Assembly: GCF_016093545.1 (NCBI RefSeq)
Contig: NZ_JADKYX010000002.1
Span: forward strand, 248,001 to 312,000
Direction: 5' to 3'
From: Massilia rhizosphaerae
GTDB taxonomy: Bacteria; Pseudomonadota; Gammaproteobacteria; Burkholderiales; Burkholderiaceae_D
Length of the DNA stretch: 64,000 nucleotides
The notes under the pieces were generated by a model. That model had not been told where the DNA came from and did not search any database. It saw nothing but the letters and a program-made list of their open reading frames with translations. A program made the translations under genes and the position numbers. Positions 30,382-39,286 of the stretch are shown here, one piece after another (within the stretch, counting starts at the first letter, position 1; each line of letters opens with the position of its first letter).

Positions 30382-30855
30382 ATGAAAAGCGTGACGTTTT
30401 CCGAAATCGAGCGCGTCCGGAAGGGACCGCATCGCCCCTCCCTCACCTCGCCGGCGCAGCGCCTGGCGCTCCTGCTGCTTTGCCTGGTGCTGGGCCTGCC
30501 CGCGCTGGTGCTCGCCTTCCACCTGATCGACCCGACGGCGCCGCTCGGCTACATCGTCGTGCCCGTGCTGCTGGGCGGCCTGCTGCCGACGGTCGCGCGC
30601 ACCTTGCCCGGCCGCTTCGAAGTCACGACGCGCTTCTCGGCCTGCCACCTGGTCGGCACGCTGGACGAGGCCATGGAACGGCTCGGTTATACGCTGAAGG
30701 AACGCGGCCCCGGCACCGTGCGCTACCGCATGCGCGCGGCGCGCTGGCCGAAATGGCAGGGGGCCGACATCACGGTGACCGTGCGCGATCACATGCTCGA
30801 AGTCACCGGCCCGATGCGCACGCTGCGCGCGCTGCGCGGCCAGCTCAGCTGCTGA
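30382..30855 (+). CDS. Membrane protein of unknown function with two TM segments
   Basis: A 157-residue protein. A basic N-terminus is followed by two hydrophobic segments (about 30-52 and 55-75) and a soluble C-terminal domain of about 75 residues containing EVTTRFSACHLVGTLDEAMERLGY. The start at 30382 has AAGGA eight bases upstream; in-frame codons further upstream lack a site. I do not recognise a named family. It is convergent with the APC permease gene. Confidence 0.75.
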   Translation: MKSVTFSEIERVRKGPHRPSLTSPAQRLALLLLCLVLGLPALVLAFHLIDPTAPLGYIVVPVLLGGLLPTVARTLPGRFEVTTRFSACHLVGTLDEAMERLGYTLKERGPGTVRYRMRAARWPKWQGADITVTVRDHMLEVTGPMRTLRALRGQLSC

Positions 30856-30876
30856 AGACGGCCGCGCCGGCGGGCC

Positions 30877-32844
30877 TCACACCTTCATCGGCAGGATCAC
30901 CATCTGCAAGCCTTCCAGGTGCAGCCGGCGCTGCACCGCCAGCGACGCCTGGTTGTGCAGCAGCCGCGTGAACCAGTTGTCGGATGCGAAAATCAACTTG
31001 CTGGTGAAGAAAATAGTGTTCGGATATTCGCGGTTGATCTGCTCGCACATGCGGGTCACTTCCTCCACCGCGTCCGTGCCGAAGCCGATGTACGACGCCG
31101 ACGCCATGCCGTGGCTCTGGCAGAAATCGACGAAATATTCCAGCGTCCGCGCCGCATCCTGGCGCATCTTCTCGAGCGCGCCCTCGCCGCCATACGCGTG
31201 CGAATCGACCGTGCGCGCGTTCACGAACAAAAAGTTCTTGAAGTGACCGGGGAACATGCGCAACACCCACAACAACGCGTGCAAGCCGCCGCCGCGGGAA
31301 TTACCGACGATGAACACGGCCGTCTGCGCATCCGGCTCCGGATCGGCGACTTCCTTCACCGGACCGAACGGCTGGTTGGCGAACACCCGGTCGACGGAGC
31401 GGATGGCGCGCTTGGTTTCGCGGTAGTGGTTGCGGATGAAGATGCACAGGCCGGCGATGGCGGCGATGATGAGCGCCGCGGCCCAGCCGCCCTGTGTGAA
31501 ACGCTCGACGAGCAGCACGGCCAGGATGCCGGCGCAGATCACGAAGCCGACCAGCGACAGCAGGAAGCGCCGCACCCAGCGCACATTGTCCGTGTCCTTG
31601 CGATGGCGCCACCAGTACAGGCACAGGCCGAACAGCGACACCGCGAACGTCAGGAACACCGAGATCGAATACAGCACGACGAGCAGCGTGACCTGGCCGC
31701 CCGTCCAGAACAGGATCGCCAGCGCGGCGATGCCCATCACGAGGATGCCGTTCTGCGTGACGAGGCGCGTGGACAGGTAGCGAAACTGGTGGGGCACCCA
31801 CGAATCCGACGCCATGTTCGACAGCACCGACGGCCCGCCGAGGAAACCCGTGTTCGCGGCCACGAACAGCAGCCCGGCCTCGAACGCGAGCGCGACGGCG
31901 AGCAGCACCTGGTTCACCAGCGCGCTGCCGAACCCCATATTGGCGATGATGCTGCGGAACGCGGTCGCATTCAGCGTCTCGCCGGCGGTCGGGTGCGCGT
32001 CCCACAGCAGGTACAGCAGGATGATGCCGCCGGCCGTGATCGCCAGCGACAGCGCCATGTAGAACATCGTCACCTTGCCCGTGCGGACACGCGGCTCGGC
32101 CAACAGGTTGACGTTGTTCGACACCGCCTCGAGACCCGTATAGGTACCGCCGCCCTGCGAATACGCGAGCAGCAGCATGCCGGCCACGCCCGTCCAGCCG
32201 ATCTCGCGGGCGAGGGCGCCCGTCTCGGCCATCGTGTTCGGCAGCAGCTGCGGCAGGTGCGACGCGTGGACCACGATGCCGTACACGATCAGCACGATGT
32301 GCGTGGCGACGAAGCCGAGGAAGATCGGCAGCAGGATCTGGATCGCCTCCTTCAGCCCGCGCAGGTTCATCACGATCAGCACCCCGATGAAGAATGCTTC
32401 GGCCCAGAGTTTATAAGGCTGGAAGCCGAGCGGCAGGAACGACGCGAGCGCATCGACCCCGGACGCGATCGAAATCGCGATGGTCAACACGTAGTCGAGG
32501 ATCAGGGCGCAGCCGGACACGAGGCCCAGATAGGGCCCGACGAGCTTGGTGGCCACGCGGTAGCCGCCGCCCCCGGTCGGGAACAGCTCGATCACCTGGT
32601 TGTAGGCGAGCGCGATGATGAACACCGTGACGGCGGTGGCGACCGCCATGTACAGGCCGAGGTGGGTATGGGTGCCGAGCGCGCGAAAGGTTTCTTCCGG
32701 ACCGTACGACGAGGAGGACAAACCGTCCGCACCGAGCCCGACCCACGCCAGGAAAGCAACCAGGGCCATCGAGTGGCGCGTCTCGCTCTTCATGGGGTCG
32801 AGCGGCTTGCCGAGGATGATCTCGCGTATTTTTTTATTCTTCAT
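30877..32844 (-). CDS. APC-superfamily permease with C-terminal cytosolic domain (KimA-like)
   Basis: A 655-residue inner-membrane transporter with about 12 TM helices (residues about 25-480) followed by a soluble domain of about 170 residues. N-terminal features are GADGLSSSSYGPEETFRAL and FPTGGGGYRVATKLVGP. The length and the long cytosolic tail fit the KimA/YdaO-type potassium importers more than the shorter amino-acid APC proteins. Potassium as substrate is an inference. No c-di-AMP riboswitch or partner is visible. It is transcribed away from tRNA-Leu. Confidence 0.85.
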   Translation of the reverse strand: MKNKKIREIILGKPLDPMKSETRHSMALVAFLAWVGLGADGLSSSSYGPEETFRALGTHTHLGLYMAVATAVTVFIIALAYNQVIELFPTGGGGYRVATKLVGPYLGLVSGCALILDYVLTIAISIASGVDALASFLPLGFQPYKLWAEAFFIGVLIVMNLRGLKEAIQILLPIFLGFVATHIVLIVYGIVVHASHLPQLLPNTMAETGALAREIGWTGVAGMLLLAYSQGGGTYTGLEAVSNNVNLLAEPRVRTGKVTMFYMALSLAITAGGIILLYLLWDAHPTAGETLNATAFRSIIANMGFGSALVNQVLLAVALAFEAGLLFVAANTGFLGGPSVLSNMASDSWVPHQFRYLSTRLVTQNGILVMGIAALAILFWTGGQVTLLVVLYSISVFLTFAVSLFGLCLYWWRHRKDTDNVRWVRRFLLSLVGFVICAGILAVLLVERFTQGGWAAALIIAAIAGLCIFIRNHYRETKRAIRSVDRVFANQPFGPVKEVADPEPDAQTAVFIVGNSRGGGLHALLWVLRMFPGHFKNFLFVNARTVDSHAYGGEGALEKMRQDAARTLEYFVDFCQSHGMASASYIGFGTDAVEEVTRMCEQINREYPNTIFFTSKLIFASDNWFTRLLHNQASLAVQRRLHLEGLQMVILPMKV

Positions 32845-32983
32845 CGTGCAGGCCGCCTTGCCGGACGGCTCGTTTGCTCAGGTAGGCAAGATGATACGCC
32901 GGAACGCTCCCCACGCCCACCGCCGGCAACACCCTCTGGTCAGTTTGCCATGGCATGTGCTAATATGCGCGCCTGCGCTTGCA

Positions 32984-33068
32984 GCCTCTGTGGCGGAATT
33001 GGTAGACGCACTTGACTCAAAATCAAGCGCCGAAAGGCGTGCCGGTTCGATTCCGGCCGGAGGCACCA
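32984..33068 (+). tRNA. tRNA-Leu (anticodon CAA)
   Basis: An 85-base tRNA with a long variable arm. The acceptor stem GCCTCTG pairs with CGGAGGC, and CCA is encoded at 33066-33068. The anticodon loop CTCAAAA lies between CTTGA and TCAAG, giving CAA at 33018-33020. The T arm is GCCGG-TTCGATT-CCGGC. Its 3' end is the integration site of the adjacent island. Confidence 0.98.
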
Positions 33069-33186
33069 ACTACTCATCCGGAGTAGTCCCGCAAAGTCCA
33101 TGAAACCGCGTTTCTCGCTCTGGGAACGCGGTTTTTTTGTGCGCCAAGGTTTGGGCTCGTCCATTACCAGCCCGCGTTTTTGGATC
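33049..33186. repeat. attL: tRNA-Leu 3' end plus downstream sequence, repeated at 39816
   Basis: The core GATTCCGGCCGGAGGCACCA (33049-33068) and about 117 bp after it recur nearly identically at 39816-39952, including a small ACTACTC/GAGTAGT hairpin and a terminator. The duplication marks integration of an island at the tRNA 3' end. Confidence 0.9.
33103..33139 (+). terminator. Intrinsic terminator after tRNA-Leu
   Basis: The stem AACCGCGTT/AACGCGGTT (33104-33112 with 33125-33133) is followed by a T7 run. An almost identical copy lies at about 39870-39908 inside the attR repeat. Confidence 0.93.
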
Positions 33187-33233
33187 CAAATTTTCGCTTA
33201 TGGAGAAAAAACGCTTCACGTCATGGATCTAAA

Positions 33234-33570
33234 ATGCCCAAGATCTGCACACCTCTGACGGACACCGCTATCCGCAACGCCAAGCCAAGGGAGAAGACCT
33301 ACACTCTCGGTGACGGTGAAGGCATGTACCTTGAGGTCATGCCAAACGGGACAAAATTCTGGCGCATGGCCTACCGGCAGCCGAACGGCAGGAAAAACGG
33401 CTGACCTTTGGCAAGTATCCTGTCGTAACCCTTGCCGAGGCGCGCACCAGGCGGCTGGCGGCTCGCAGGCTGCTGGACCAAGGCATCGACCCCGGCAGGG
33501 CCAAGCGCGAAGAGAAGAAAGCCCAGGCAACGGTGGCGCACATACCTTCGAAGCGGTCGCCCACGCTAAC
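33234..33570 (+). pseudogene. P4-type tyrosine integrase, N-terminal fragment, frameshifted and truncated
   Basis: The start MPKICTPLTDTAIRNAKP is the typical beginning of tRNA-targeting P4-like integrases (DUF4102 arm-binding domain). The frame breaks after R-Q-P-N-G-R-K-N (about 33395, one base lost), resumes as LTFGKYPVVTLAEARTRR, and breaks again near 33540 before HTFEAVAHAN. The match then ends: about 110 of 400 or so residues remain and the catalytic domain is absent. It adjoins the tRNA in the position expected of the island's own integrase, so the island cannot excise itself. Confidence 0.88.
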
Positions 33571-36136
33571 GTTGACCTTCCCTTCTCTCCATCTGCTCTT
33601 TAATCGCCTCAAAGAATTGATCCTCAAACGATCCAGCCACGCGGAACCAAGAGCCTTGTTCGCCATTCGTTCGACTGGCTGGATCAAGCCCCTTTCGTTT
33701 GGCCGTAACCATGACTTCATCGACGAATTTATCAACCAATGAAGGCATTTCGAGAGCAATCGCTTCGTCATAACGCCGCAGCGCCATTCCAATAAAATAT
33801 TGACGAACCTCGTTAGAACGTTCAGAGATCGGCGAATCCCAAATCAAATGAGACAATGATCGAGTATCTGCTGGCGAACCAACCAACAAATCTACAAGTT
33901 GAGTAAGACCAATATGGCTCACCATGTGCTCAGCAAGTCTTTTTTGATTGGACGAAGCTACTGCCTCGCGCAATCTCCTGTCAGCAGTCACCAAAATGGC
34001 ACGATGTCCTGCATCAACATCGGAAGCCAAGAGCGAAAGCTGTCTAGCATCGTGTTCTATTAGCCTCGCATCTTTATCTGTTTTTATCATATTCGCATAT
34101 GCTTTTTGGAGCTGCAAGGAAGCCTCAGCTTGTAAACCGGCCGCAGTTTTTATATTTCTTTTTACTACATACACATTTCGTTCAGTCAACCATATACTAA
34201 GTTCATCCTCGCTCGTGTATGGAGCATAGGTTTGCAAAAAGGTGTCAAATTCCATGCTCTTGCCCGAATGGATAAGATTAGCATATGCCCCGACAAAGAC
34301 GTTCATATTCGTCGCACCAGAAAACATGGCCTCACGAATAACGTCTTCTTTAAAGCTCTCTTTGTTTTCTTCGAACTGTTGCATTGCGAGGCGTCGATGG
34401 CTAACGACCTCATTTAGGTATTCGTAAATTGCAAAGACCTTGGTTGCATTGTAGCCATCGGCTGCGTTAGCAAGTGCGGCGATTGTTTGCGAATATATTT
34501 TGTGATATGTGTGTCCTTCGACAAAGGCCGGCATAATAACATTTGCGTCAAGATATATGCGGGACGGCAGAGTGCTTGCAAACAGCAAATTCGATCGGGG
34601 GGCTTGAAGAGCCAACTCCAAGCCGAAACTTGCCCGTCCAAGCGCTCCCAGAATTTCAGCATCAGCCACAGTTGGGTTATGAATTAAACGCTCACATACT
34701 CGAATCATACGTTGGATATCAGTAGTGGATTGCGTACGGCAAACGCTAAACATAAGCTGGTCAATATTTAAGGCTTTTGGCACTTTCCCTGCCGCGAAAG
34801 CTGCACCTAAATCCCAGCCGCGTTGGAGGACGAGTTGGGCAAAAAATTTCTGCAAGCCGCTTCTTACGTCTGAGGTCGGGCGATACCCCTCCTCAACAAA
34901 TGCTCTGTTAAGTGCGCTATCGACTAAGGTATTAATATCTCGCTCCAGCTTATTTGCACCATCCAAGCTTCCTTGCCATGTAACTTTTTGCTCACCGGCT
35001 CGTCTATGCCATAAACACAGCTTTGCCCCCGTCATTGCGGTAAGTGCGGCGGTTACAAGCCGCTTCGATTCATCCAGACTAAGATTTGTATCAGCATGAA
35101 TTTTCGATACAACGTCTTTAAACGGAACGGAATTTGGATGAGATCTCTGAACGATAGAGCTAACCATCCCCTCAACAATGACTTCGCGCAAAGGATGTAT
35201 TCCCGCCCCTAAATCTGCGCGCGCGTAACATGCGGCCAAGTATTGCTTCGCCGAATCAAAGGGTAACGTAACCTCGTTGTCGATAGCCACCTTATCAACA
35301 ACTGCTGTTGATGAAAGCAGGCCTCCCACCTCGTCAATTAGCGCCCATAGTGCATCGTGAGATTTATCTGAGGCGGAGTGATCATAGTAAAGAGCTTCTA
35401 TATTAAGTCTATTTAAAAGGGCTTTCGTATCATCATCTGCATCGCTTGGCATAATCGCGAGATGATTGCCAACAGCAAGCGGACCATAGCTTTTATTGAT
35501 TGCACGCAAAATCGATAATATAGCCGGATCAGCAAACGAGAATCCCATCATCAACATTCGCCTGCTTTTAAATGCCTGTGTAAGCACATCTTTATAATGC
35601 TCATCCCGCTCCAATTCGCCAAACTTCGTTTGCGTTAGTACTATTTCGGTGGGATCTTCGATAGCCCCGTGAATCCGGCAAACAAAGGGGGGCTCGGCGA
35701 ACGTTGCATTTCTAAATGAAACGTCACCTCGCTTATAATCCTTCGGCGCTACTTTTCTAACGTTGGCAAAACCATCGAAGAGCAAACGATCAAAATTTGT
35801 CGTGATTGCACAAGTAAAAGGAAGTTTGAATAAAGAGTCAATTGCTGTTGAATTTCTAGGTGTAAGCGCCGCTATAAGTCGTGCATAACGCTCTTTGTCT
35901 GTCACTCCGTCAGCCATAAAAAAGAATTCTGCAGCCTTCAGATAATCGTATTTTTTAACAAGCTCGAGCATTTTTTGCGCTACTAAAACATCGTGCCCTT
36001 GCAGCCATTGGGCAAGTTCATGTAATAGCGGCCCCCAAGGTGGCACCCCTGCGCGAGCAGACAATCCCGCACCTGCAAATAACGTTACCTCCGAGCCAGC
36101 GGTCAGAAATTCAACAATTCGATTAGCTTTATTCAT
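33566..36136 (-). CDS. SIR2-PIN fusion protein, candidate single-gene anti-phage effector
   Basis: An intact 856-residue protein. The N-terminal SIR2-like domain (about 1-270) has the NAD-binding G-A-G-L-S (22-26), T-T-N-F-D (112-116) with Asn114, the catalytic-type His156 in R-I-H-G, and G-F-S-F-A-D-P (198-204). A helical middle (about 280-520) follows. Residues 525-735 look like a PIN-type RNase: Asp530 (IYLDAN), Glu576 (EYLNEVV), Asp696 (EHDARQL) and Asp719 (VTADRRL) supply the full acidic set. SIR2 domains in Thoeris, DSR and Sir2-Ago systems deplete NAD during phage infection; the combination with PIN is my reading. It is AT-rich and lies alone in the island with no partner gene. Confidence 0.85.
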   Translation of the reverse strand: MNKANRIVEFLTAGSEVTLFAGAGLSARAGVPPWGPLLHELAQWLQGHDVLVAQKMLELVKKYDYLKAAEFFFMADGVTDKERYARLIAALTPRNSTAIDSLFKLPFTCAITTNFDRLLFDGFANVRKVAPKDYKRGDVSFRNATFAEPPFVCRIHGAIEDPTEIVLTQTKFGELERDEHYKDVLTQAFKSRRMLMMGFSFADPAILSILRAINKSYGPLAVGNHLAIMPSDADDDTKALLNRLNIEALYYDHSASDKSHDALWALIDEVGGLLSSTAVVDKVAIDNEVTLPFDSAKQYLAACYARADLGAGIHPLREVIVEGMVSSIVQRSHPNSVPFKDVVSKIHADTNLSLDESKRLVTAALTAMTGAKLCLWHRRAGEQKVTWQGSLDGANKLERDINTLVDSALNRAFVEEGYRPTSDVRSGLQKFFAQLVLQRGWDLGAAFAAGKVPKALNIDQLMFSVCRTQSTTDIQRMIRVCERLIHNPTVADAEILGALGRASFGLELALQAPRSNLLFASTLPSRIYLDANVIMPAFVEGHTYHKIYSQTIAALANAADGYNATKVFAIYEYLNEVVSHRRLAMQQFEENKESFKEDVIREAMFSGATNMNVFVGAYANLIHSGKSMEFDTFLQTYAPYTSEDELSIWLTERNVYVVKRNIKTAAGLQAEASLQLQKAYANMIKTDKDARLIEHDARQLSLLASDVDAGHRAILVTADRRLREAVASSNQKRLAEHMVSHIGLTQLVDLLVGSPADTRSLSHLIWDSPISERSNEVRQYFIGMALRRYDEAIALEMPSLVDKFVDEVMVTAKRKGLDPASRTNGEQGSWFRVAGSFEDQFFEAIKEQMERREGQR

Positions 36137-36537
36137 CTAGATTCTTCACGGTTGGGTTTCGTTGAGTATGCAACTACTTACTCGCAGCATCAGATTTACA
36201 GAAGAATGAACTAGAGCAATGATATTGTCTAGATGCAAGTGGGAAATTTTAATATTTTAACCATTAAGGTGTTCGTGCAGACGTCAGTCGTCAGGTACGA
36301 GGCCTGCGCCCAAAACCAAGACCTAAGGCCCTGCTTTCAACACGCTCGAACCGGGTGAAATGACGCTTGCATAGGTTCCGGCGCAATGTCCTGCTTGCCA
36401 CCTGACGGCACACTGCTACCTGCGTCGCAACGCCGCTAATAGCCCGATGCAGTCGCTGCACCGACGACGCGGCGACACCTGCACGATCCGGCTACGCGGA
36501 AGCGATGCTTCTTTTCACGCTCACTTTGGAGGCGTAC
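36137..36537. other. Intergenic region between SIR2-PIN and alpA
   Basis: 401 bp. The first 130 bp are AT-rich (for example TTTTAATATTTTAACCATTAA near 36250) and probably hold the SIR2-PIN promoter. The rest is GC-rich and shows no gene that I can support. The alpA ribosome site lies at its right end. Confidence 0.6.
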
Positions 36538-36791
36538 ATGGATCAGCAAGCGGTCGATGCGGCGGTTGAACGCCGTGCGTCGAGCAATCGTGCCGACGTT
36601 CGGTTCCTCAGACTTAAAGAAGTGCTCGCCATCTGCGGCAAGTCGCGGAGCAGCGTCTACGACGCGATAAAGAAGGGGACTTCCCAAAACCGGTAAAGCT
36701 TAGCGGTAGGTCGTCTGCGTGGATTAAAAGCGAAGTCGAACAGTGGGCAGTCGAATGCATTCGCGCCAGCCGACAGGATCAAAGGCCTTGA
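36538..36791 (+). pseudogene. AlpA-family excisionase/regulator, broken by one missing base
   Basis: The first frame reads MDQQAVDAAVERR, then RFLRLKEVLAICGKSRSSVYDAIKKG, a typical AlpA MerR-like helix-turn-helix, and stops at 36696. If one G is added to the G4 run at 36675-36678, the frame continues as DFPKPVKLSGRSSAWIKSEVEQW and ends at 36791, the exact AlpA pattern at normal length (about 84 residues). AlpA proteins control integrase genes of P4-like islands. A GGAG ribosome site precedes the ATG. Biological decay or a read error in the run are both possible. Confidence 0.85.
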
Positions 36792-36892
36792 GATACGGGC
36801 CGTCGACTACTAACGGACGCCGGGCACGACAGTCAAGGCAAGCGGTATAGGATGCGCCAATATCGGCTTAGCGTCTGCGGGCGAGTCCGATC

Positions 36893-37723
36893 TCAGTCAC
36901 CAATTGCAAGCAAGCGTCGCAGCGTCCCTGTCACCTCGTCCAGGCCCGGAGCCTCAAGCTTGCTTTTGGAGAGAAACGCGCGCCACTGCTGCTTGGCCGG
37001 ATTCGCCAAAAAATGCGCCGCTCAGCCCCATCGGGACGGTCGCAGGCACTTCGGTTCGTCGGCGCGCGAACGTCGCCTGAACAGCTTGTCGCAGGACAGC
37101 GGCATCGATCTCGGCATAGGTCGCAAGGAACCAAAGATCAAAGTAATCTTTCATGCGCGTATTCGCCATGCCGAGGCTGACGATCGCTTCGTACTTCTCT
37201 GCGATCACGGTGTACACCGGATAGGCGCGCAGCGACGGTGCCTCGACATCGTCCAGAAGAGCCGGGAACTGCACGAGTTCCGGCGCCGGCGTGACGGCAT
37301 CGCCGTAGCCCACATCGATCTGCACCGAGCAGCGTGCGTTATCCAGAGCTCCAATCAGGTTGACGCGCACGCCCTCGTAATTTGCCTCTTTGCGGATCGG
37401 TGCTGCCCGCACGCTTGTGTGGTCGAAGGAGATGCCATCATCGGACGGCGTCGTGCAGACCTGCTGGAAGACCTCGATCAAGTGGTCGATCTCCGAGGGA
37501 CCAAACCCGAGGAGGTCGATGTCCCGGGTTGGCCGATGCGGCTGGTCGAACCACAGGTCGAAGAGCAGCGCACCCTTCAACAGGAACTGGTCGGCCCATG
37601 GCGATACGCTCAATCGGTACAGCAGGCGTTCAAGCGAATACCGCGTTAGCATCAGGTTAAATCGGCGCGTGCGCGATTCAGTAGGCGCGCGCGAACGGAT
37701 ACGGCGCGATTCGTCGCCTTCAT
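36893..37723 (-). pseudogene. AbiEii toxin (nucleotidyltransferase), two frameshifts
   Basis: AbiEii-family toxins are nucleotidyltransferases that modify tRNA ends in the best studied homologues. The start at 37723 overlaps the antitoxin stop (ATGA) and reads MKATNRAVSVRARLLNRARAD, then a base is missing at about 37657-37661. The middle frame (37652-36954) carries the core KGALLFDLW and R-P-T-R-D-I-D-L-L-G-F-G catalytic motifs and KDYFDLWFL. An extra base in an A6 run (37008-37013) shifts it again; the true C-terminus QWRAFLSKSKLEAPGLDEV ends at 36893. The shifts cancel, so the original length was about 276 residues. The toxin is probably inactive. Confidence 0.85.
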
Positions 37724-38325
37724 GCTGCCCCTACGGCTTCCAGGTACGGACGCATGACGTTCGCCACCCTGCATATCTCGGCGTAGCGCCACAGTTCATC
37801 CATCGTTGCGCGCTTACCGTTCCAGGCTTCGTGCAGCACTTCCAAGGCGACATCGAGACCGATCTTGTTGCGGAATTTGAAGCAGTCGGCAACCGTCTTC
37901 GCTACGCCAAATACGCGCACCTGCGTACCTGCGACATCGAACGTGTCCACGCCTTCGGTCATCGCCGGTCCGGACATGCGAATCACGCGCAGCGGTGGAT
38001 AATCGAAGCGCGGCGCGTGGGCCTTGTGTGGGATGGCGAGCCACACGTCGGAGGACTGCTGCGTCGTCAGGTCGTGGAAGCGCAGCGCGGACAGCAGACA
38101 TAGCACGCCATTTTCGCTGCGCGCGGCCACTTCGGCGAAGGTGTCGTAGGCAGATGCTGCGCGGTCGGGCAAGGCATACAAGCCGCGACCAAGCTTGAGC
38201 AGCTTGCCTTCATCGGTCAGCGACGCGAGCAGCGCGCGCGATGCGCCGGCACTGTCCACGTCCCGGGTACGCAGCACGCCCTTGGATCGCGCCAGCTCAA
38301 GAATTCGGTCGGCCTGGTGGTTCAT
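37720..38325 (-). CDS. AbiEi antitoxin, transcriptional autorepressor
   Basis: A 201-residue protein. The N-terminal winged helix-turn-helix (about 1-60, with RILELARSKGVLRTRDVDSAG and KLGRGLYALPD) and the C-terminal AbiEi_4-type domain (about 60-200, with SDVWLAIPHKAHAPR and KTVADCFKFRNKIGLDVALEVL) fit type IV antitoxins of the AbiE system, which bind inverted repeats in their own promoter and counter the AbiEii toxin without direct contact. It is intact and full length. Its stop overlaps the toxin start by four bases. Confidence 0.93.
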   Translation of the reverse strand: MNHQADRILELARSKGVLRTRDVDSAGASRALLASLTDEGKLLKLGRGLYALPDRAASAYDTFAEVAARSENGVLCLLSALRFHDLTTQQSSDVWLAIPHKAHAPRFDYPPLRVIRMSGPAMTEGVDTFDVAGTQVRVFGVAKTVADCFKFRNKIGLDVALEVLHEAWNGKRATMDELWRYAEICRVANVMRPYLEAVGAA

Positions 38326-38413
38326 CTCACCAGCCTATACAAAATCTAGGCAATTATCCATATTTGCCGAGGTTTTGTTCATAATCTCGACCGGGGTCAG
38401 GCAAACAGGCCAG

Positions 38414-38458
38414 AAATTCGTCATGACGAACACTAGGATTTCGTCGCGACCAAATTTG
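38414..38458. repeat. Palindromic repeat pair upstream of the DUF2726 gene
   Basis: Two imperfect copies of a 22-bp palindrome: AAATTCGTCATGACGAA (38414-38430) and GATTTCGTCGCGACCAAATT (38437-38456, continuing TG). They match the copies at 39179 and 39287 on the other side of the gene. Confidence 0.8.
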
Positions 38459-38616
38459 TTCTTCCGACCCTGTTAAAACTTACCTCATTGAAACAAAATA
38501 TGGATATTGAACAGTTCCAAATTACAATAGCAATTAGCGCAACAGTAAGGACAAGAGGCGCTGTCCGTTAGCCTTGCCGTCCTTGCCACAACCGACTATC
38601 GAATGAGTTCGCACAC

Positions 38617-39165
38617 ATGAAAATCATCCTCGTCTTCGTCGTCCTTGTCGTCCTAATGGCAGGCCTCTTCGCAGTGCAGTTGAAGACCGCGAAGGGAAAA
38701 GACCGCACGGGTGCATACCGACGCCGCAAGTTCATGACAGATAACGAGGAAGAGTTCTTCGGCCGGCTCGTCGCGGCACTTCCCGAACACTACATTTTTC
38801 CGCAGGTCGCGATGTCGGCCCTGCTCGAAACGGCGAGTGGCGACAGGAGAACGGCCTATGGCGACAGATTGAGGATCGCCCAGCAGCGCGTCGATTACGT
38901 CATCTGCACCCGACGCTGCGAGGTCGTCGCGGTCGTCGAACTGGACGACAAAACGCACTCACGCGCAAAGGATGAACTACGGGATGCACGACTCGAACAG
39001 GCGGGCATACGGACGGTCCGCTTCCAGGCCCGTAACAAGCCAAAGGTCGAGGCCATCCGGACCATGATTCTCGGCCCCACGGTGGCCGAAACCGGCAAGG
39101 CTGCAACCGAAGATGCCGATCAGGGTGCCGTGCCTGCCGGTGCTACGCCGTTCACACCGCAATAG
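38617..39165 (+). CDS. DUF2726 protein with N-terminal membrane anchor
   Basis: A 182-residue protein. Residues about 3-22 form a single hydrophobic helix. The DUF2726 domain follows (about 40-155): MTDNEEEFFGRLVAAL, FPQVAMSALLE, VDYVICTRRCEVVAVVELDDKTHSR and GIRTVRF. The D-x(n)-E-L-D core resembles PD-(D/E)XK nuclease-like folds, so nucleic-acid cleavage is possible but unproved. The last 25 residues are low in complexity. Palindromic repeats lie on both sides of the gene. Confidence 0.82.
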   Translation: MKIILVFVVLVVLMAGLFAVQLKTAKGKDRTGAYRRRKFMTDNEEEFFGRLVAALPEHYIFPQVAMSALLETASGDRRTAYGDRLRIAQQRVDYVICTRRCEVVAVVELDDKTHSRAKDELRDARLEQAGIRTVRFQARNKPKVEAIRTMILGPTVAETGKAATEDADQGAVPAGATPFTPQ

Positions 39166-39178
39166 TCCGCCCGAGCCG

Positions 39179-39200
39179 GATTTCGTCATGACGAAATTTG
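39179..39200. repeat. Perfect 18-bp palindrome downstream of the DUF2726 gene
   Basis: ATTTCGTCATGACGAAAT (39180-39197) is a perfect inverted repeat inside the 22-bp repeat GATTTCGTC...ACGAAATTTG. It begins 13 bp after the DUF2726 stop. Confidence 0.9.
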
Positions 39201-39286
39201 CGGTCCGAGCCGCCGCGATGACGACCGTCCCGTTCCTTTGAACAACAGCGACCTTGAAGCTGCAGCGCAGTCATGACAAGCGCCCC

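Noticed and set aside
33310..33603. A separate 97-codon gene downstream of the integrase start
   Set aside because: Most of it is out of frame; only its last part, reading HTFEAVAHAN, belongs to the broken integrase, so it was merged into the pseudogene.
36852..38103. Plus-strand genes opposite the AbiE module
   Set aside because: They are shadows of the AbiEii and AbiEi coding strand with no recognisable domains or ribosome sites.
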